Below are positions 61,667 to 64,000 of a DNA stretch of 64,000 nucleotides, in pieces. This DNA is from Tridacna crocea (Eukaryota; Mollusca; Bivalvia; Cardiida; Cardiidae), in contig OX031061.1 in NCBI GenBank assembly GCA_943736015.1, forward strand, positions 56,364,192-56,428,191. Direction: 5' to 3'. Within the stretch, counting starts at the first letter, position 1. Every line of letters begins with the position of its first letter. Both the position numbers and the translations under genes were made by a program. Under the pieces are notes generated by a model. It was not told the origin of the DNA. It was given only the letters and a program-made list of their open reading frames with translations, and did no database searches.

Positions 61667-61895
61667 TTAACCCTTTCCCAAACGACAAACTTTTGGACTA
61701 GACCAAATTGAAAGCATTTGCAGACGACAATTCAACACTTGCTGAAAAGATGATTTCTGTCTATGATAGGGTAGAAAACTTTGTGGGAAAAGGAGAAAAT
61801 GCTGGTTACCAGCATTTTCTCCTTTTCCCACAATGTTTTCAAAAGGCTACTATTCCAGACCCGGAAAAACCAGGGATTGTTTGGGGAAGGGTTAA
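61667..61895 (+). mobile_element. THM1, first of an inverted pair sharing TTAA
   Basis: ttaaccctttcccaaacgac to ttggggaagggttaa; hairpin perfect except one base (actttgtggg). Same variant as 322 and 25206. Confidence 0.9.
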
Positions 61896-62120
61896 CCCAT
61901 TACCACAAAATCCTGACTTTTAACGACTCTGAGAAAGAAGCCTTTTGAAAACATTGTGGGAAAAGAAGAAAATGCTGGTAATCAGCATTTTCTCCTTTTC
62001 CCACAATGTTTTCTACCATATCTAAATCAAATTTAAATTTTTGATTCACATCCATTTTGTTGTCTGCAAATGCTTCCAATTTGGACCAGTCTAAAATTAT
62101 GTCGTTTGGTAAAGAGTTAA
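61892..62120 (-). mobile_element. THM1, second of the pair
   Basis: ttaacccattaccacaaaat to gtttggtaaagagttaa; dyad has one mismatch (ggtaatcagc). Confidence 0.88.
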
Positions 62121-62124
62121 GGCA

Positions 62125-62200
62125 TCTGCAAAACGTTTCGACCCATGTCAGCCTGTGCGGATCGCAGAGGCTTATCAATATGGGTCGGTACTTTTTTGTT
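62125..62200. repeat. GTCAGCCTGC hairpin
   Basis: tttcgacccatgtcagcctg then gaggcttatcaatatgggtc+gg; imperfect stem. Confidence 0.5.
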
Positions 62201-62266
62201 ATTGGTGAATTGTGATGAATTTCTCTACATGTCACAGGATCATTCTGCTCCATGCTTTAGTTGGTG

Positions 62267-62495
62267 TTAACCCTTTGCTCCATAGATACTCATTTCTACG
62301 CATTGCTTGTAGGTGCCTTTGGAAAACATTGTGGCAAAAGGTGAAATTGCTCGTGACGAGCAATTTCACCTTTTGTCACAATGTTTTCTACACTATCAAA
62401 AGGTGTCATATACACATAAAAAACGGCTTCATCCTTGCTGTTATTTAGGGTCAGTTAGAGATACCATAGAAATGCCTTACTGGGTAAAGGGTTAA
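62267..62495 (+). mobile_element. THM2, intact
   Basis: ttaaccctttgctccatag to actgggtaaagggttaa; hairpin perfect except one base (cttttgtcac). Confidence 0.9.
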
Positions 62496-62654
62496 ATAAG
62501 ACCGATCCATATCGGAGCACGACGTTTCTGATGAAGTACTTTGTGAAGACGTAAAGAAGCCCCTTTTGTCGGAGCGCCATTCGTATATATTTGATGAAAG
62601 TTTATAGACGATTATTGTCAATGAAGGCTACTTGATTTTGTCGAAGAATGACCC

Positions 62655-62882
62655 TTAACTCTTTACCACACAATCCTTACTTTTGACGACCCTGAGAAAG
62701 GAGCTTTTAGAAAACATTGTGGGAAAAGGAGAAAATGCTGGTAACCAGCATTTTCTCCTTTTCCCACAATGTTTTTTGCCCTTCCCATATCAAATTTTAA
62801 TTGTTGACTCACATTTATGTTGTCGTCTGCAGATGCTTTCAGTTTGGACGAGTCCAAATTTTGTCGTGTGGTAATGGGTTAA
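62655..62882 (-). mobile_element. THM1, intact
   Basis: ttaactctttaccacacaat to gtgtggtaatgggttaa; perfect hairpin around GGTAACC. Confidence 0.91.
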
Positions 62883-63535
62883 CCCTTAGAACGCATGTAG
62901 TGACTTACATCTCTTTTTGGGGATAGTGCAGAACAGATTTTATTGTGAAAAAAACCTACATCATAAGTTATCTAGATCTACGATCGCACAATGCGTTTAG
63001 ATACTCTAACCTGCCTAAAATTTCATATTTTTTTCTACAGATGGCAGTATCTTTTTCATAAATATATCGAATCAAGTGACAAGTTTTACCACTCGAAAAT
63101 TGGCTGGTTTTCCAAAACGAAGAATAGAGACCCATTGTTCTCCAGTCGGGTTTTTTGTCTACATGCCTATTTCAATGGCTGTCGTCCATTTATTACATAA
63201 AAGCCTACTTGAATTCACGGGGAATTAACAGACTCTTCTTCTGTCAGAATAGAAAAATAAAGATACTTATAATGTTGTTGTTGTTTTCCGATTGTTTAAA
63301 TGCAAATTGTACTGATGGCACGAGAAAGAGATGATCGTTGCCAGTAACTACAGCTGGGAGCATTCCTACAAGCGACGCTTTACAAGTGATGATCGTTGTG
63401 TGGGAAAATTTTGTCGTCTGCAACAGGGAGTGGTTCGATCAGAATCTATGTGAATAATAGGTCCATTGTCGATAGTGTCTTTCGAGTGTTTTGTTGATTA
63501 AATACTTCGAGTATTTTGATTTATATAGATTGGTT
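62883..63535. other. Nothing recognised
   Basis: A 69-codon frame from 62991 (FHIFFYRWQYLFHKYIE) has no features I can place. Confidence 0.3.
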
Positions 63536-63767
63536 TTACCCATTACCAAACAATCCCTGGTTTTTACGACCCTGAGACAGAAGCCTTTTGAAAACATTGT
63601 GGGAAAAGGAGAAAATTCTGGTAACCAGCATTTTGTCCTTTTCCCACAATGTTTTCTACCCTGCAGGAAACATTTCTTTTTTCAATTTTTTAGTAACGTT
63701 TATCTTGTCGTCTGCAAATGCTTTCAATTTGGACCAGTATAAAATTTTGTCGTTTGGTAAAGAGTAA
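63536..63767 (-). mobile_element. THM1 palindromic MITE
   Basis: cccattaccaaacaatccct to cgtttggtaaagagtaaa; hairpin with two mismatches. Confidence 0.86.
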
Positions 63768-63797
63768 ATCCATAGGCCTGGCACTGCTGCTTTCTCA

Positions 63798-64000
63798 TTA
63801 ACCCTTTACTCCATAGATACTCATTTCTACACATTGCTTGTAGGAGCCTTTGGAAAACATTGTGGCAAAAGGTGAAATTGCTCGTGAAGAGCAATTTCAC
63901 CTTTTGTCACAATGTTTTCTATGCTATCAAAAGGTGTCATATACCCATAAAAACGGATTCATCCTTGCTGTTATTTAGGGTCAATTAGAGATACCATAGA
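63798..64000 (+). mobile_element. THM2, cut by the window end
   Basis: ttaaccctttactccatag on the left; hairpin with dyad CTCGTGAAGAG; right end outside the window. Confidence 0.88.

Noticed and set aside
322..63742. Many ORFs of 60-117 codons containing phrases such as [22 protein letters not shown]
   Set aside because: They are translations of the THM1 hairpin and flanks in different frames, appear on both strands of the same copies, and lack coding constraint.

Overview
The window is eukaryotic nuclear DNA, AT-rich, with one spliced protein gene set in very repeat-dense sequence. The repeat types (short elements opening AGCTCACCTGAGC, closing CTCTTG and built of ~140-165 bp tandem units; tRNA-derived SINEs; many fold-back elements) look like those of bivalve mollusc genomes. 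The species assignment is inference.

The gene is HYOU1 (GRP170/ORP150), the large HSP70-type chaperone of the endoplasmic reticulum, on the + strand. Twenty coding exons between 1333 and 28400 splice, with GT/AG borders and compatible phases throughout, into one uninterrupted frame of 969 codons plus TAA. The signal peptide and about the first hundred residues lie upstream of the window. The order is HSP70 ATPase domain, beta-sandwich substrate-binding part, a long acidic low-complexity linker, the helical GRP170 C-terminal domain and an acidic tail. The tail ends HDAGDL, not a recognisable KDEL-type signal.

The introns and the ~35 kb downstream hold no other gene I can defend. They carry about sixty complete or broken copies of two TTAA-flanked palindromic MITE families. 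THM1 is ~229 bp, with an A-end TTAACYCTTTACCAAACGAC and a B-end TTAACYCATTACCACACAAT; '+' here means A-end on the left. THM2 is also ~229 bp, with ends TTAACCCTTTACTCCATAG and TATGGGGTAAAGGGTTAA. Both carry a central 33+1+33 nt perfect hairpin; the arms differ at four positions and each difference is compensated on the other arm. Copies often sit back to back sharing one TTAA.

Other layers are: terminal-hairpin repeats inserted at T|T and ending CTCTTG (Helentron-like by inference), several nested exactly inside THM1 copies; CCAAT-box fold-back elements; a 1.2 kb TIR/TA element (14930-16125); a 1.2 kb TIR element with 3-bp target duplication carrying 32-bp repeats and a SINE (41777-42987); a TTAA/AGGTGG element in two or three copies; an element with CRE-like and YY1-like motifs in two opposite copies; tRNA-related SINEs; and a 1.6 kb minisatellite of 28-bp units (55190-56790). 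Two weak exon candidates (53393-53489 minus, 59013-59068 plus) are listed with low confidence.
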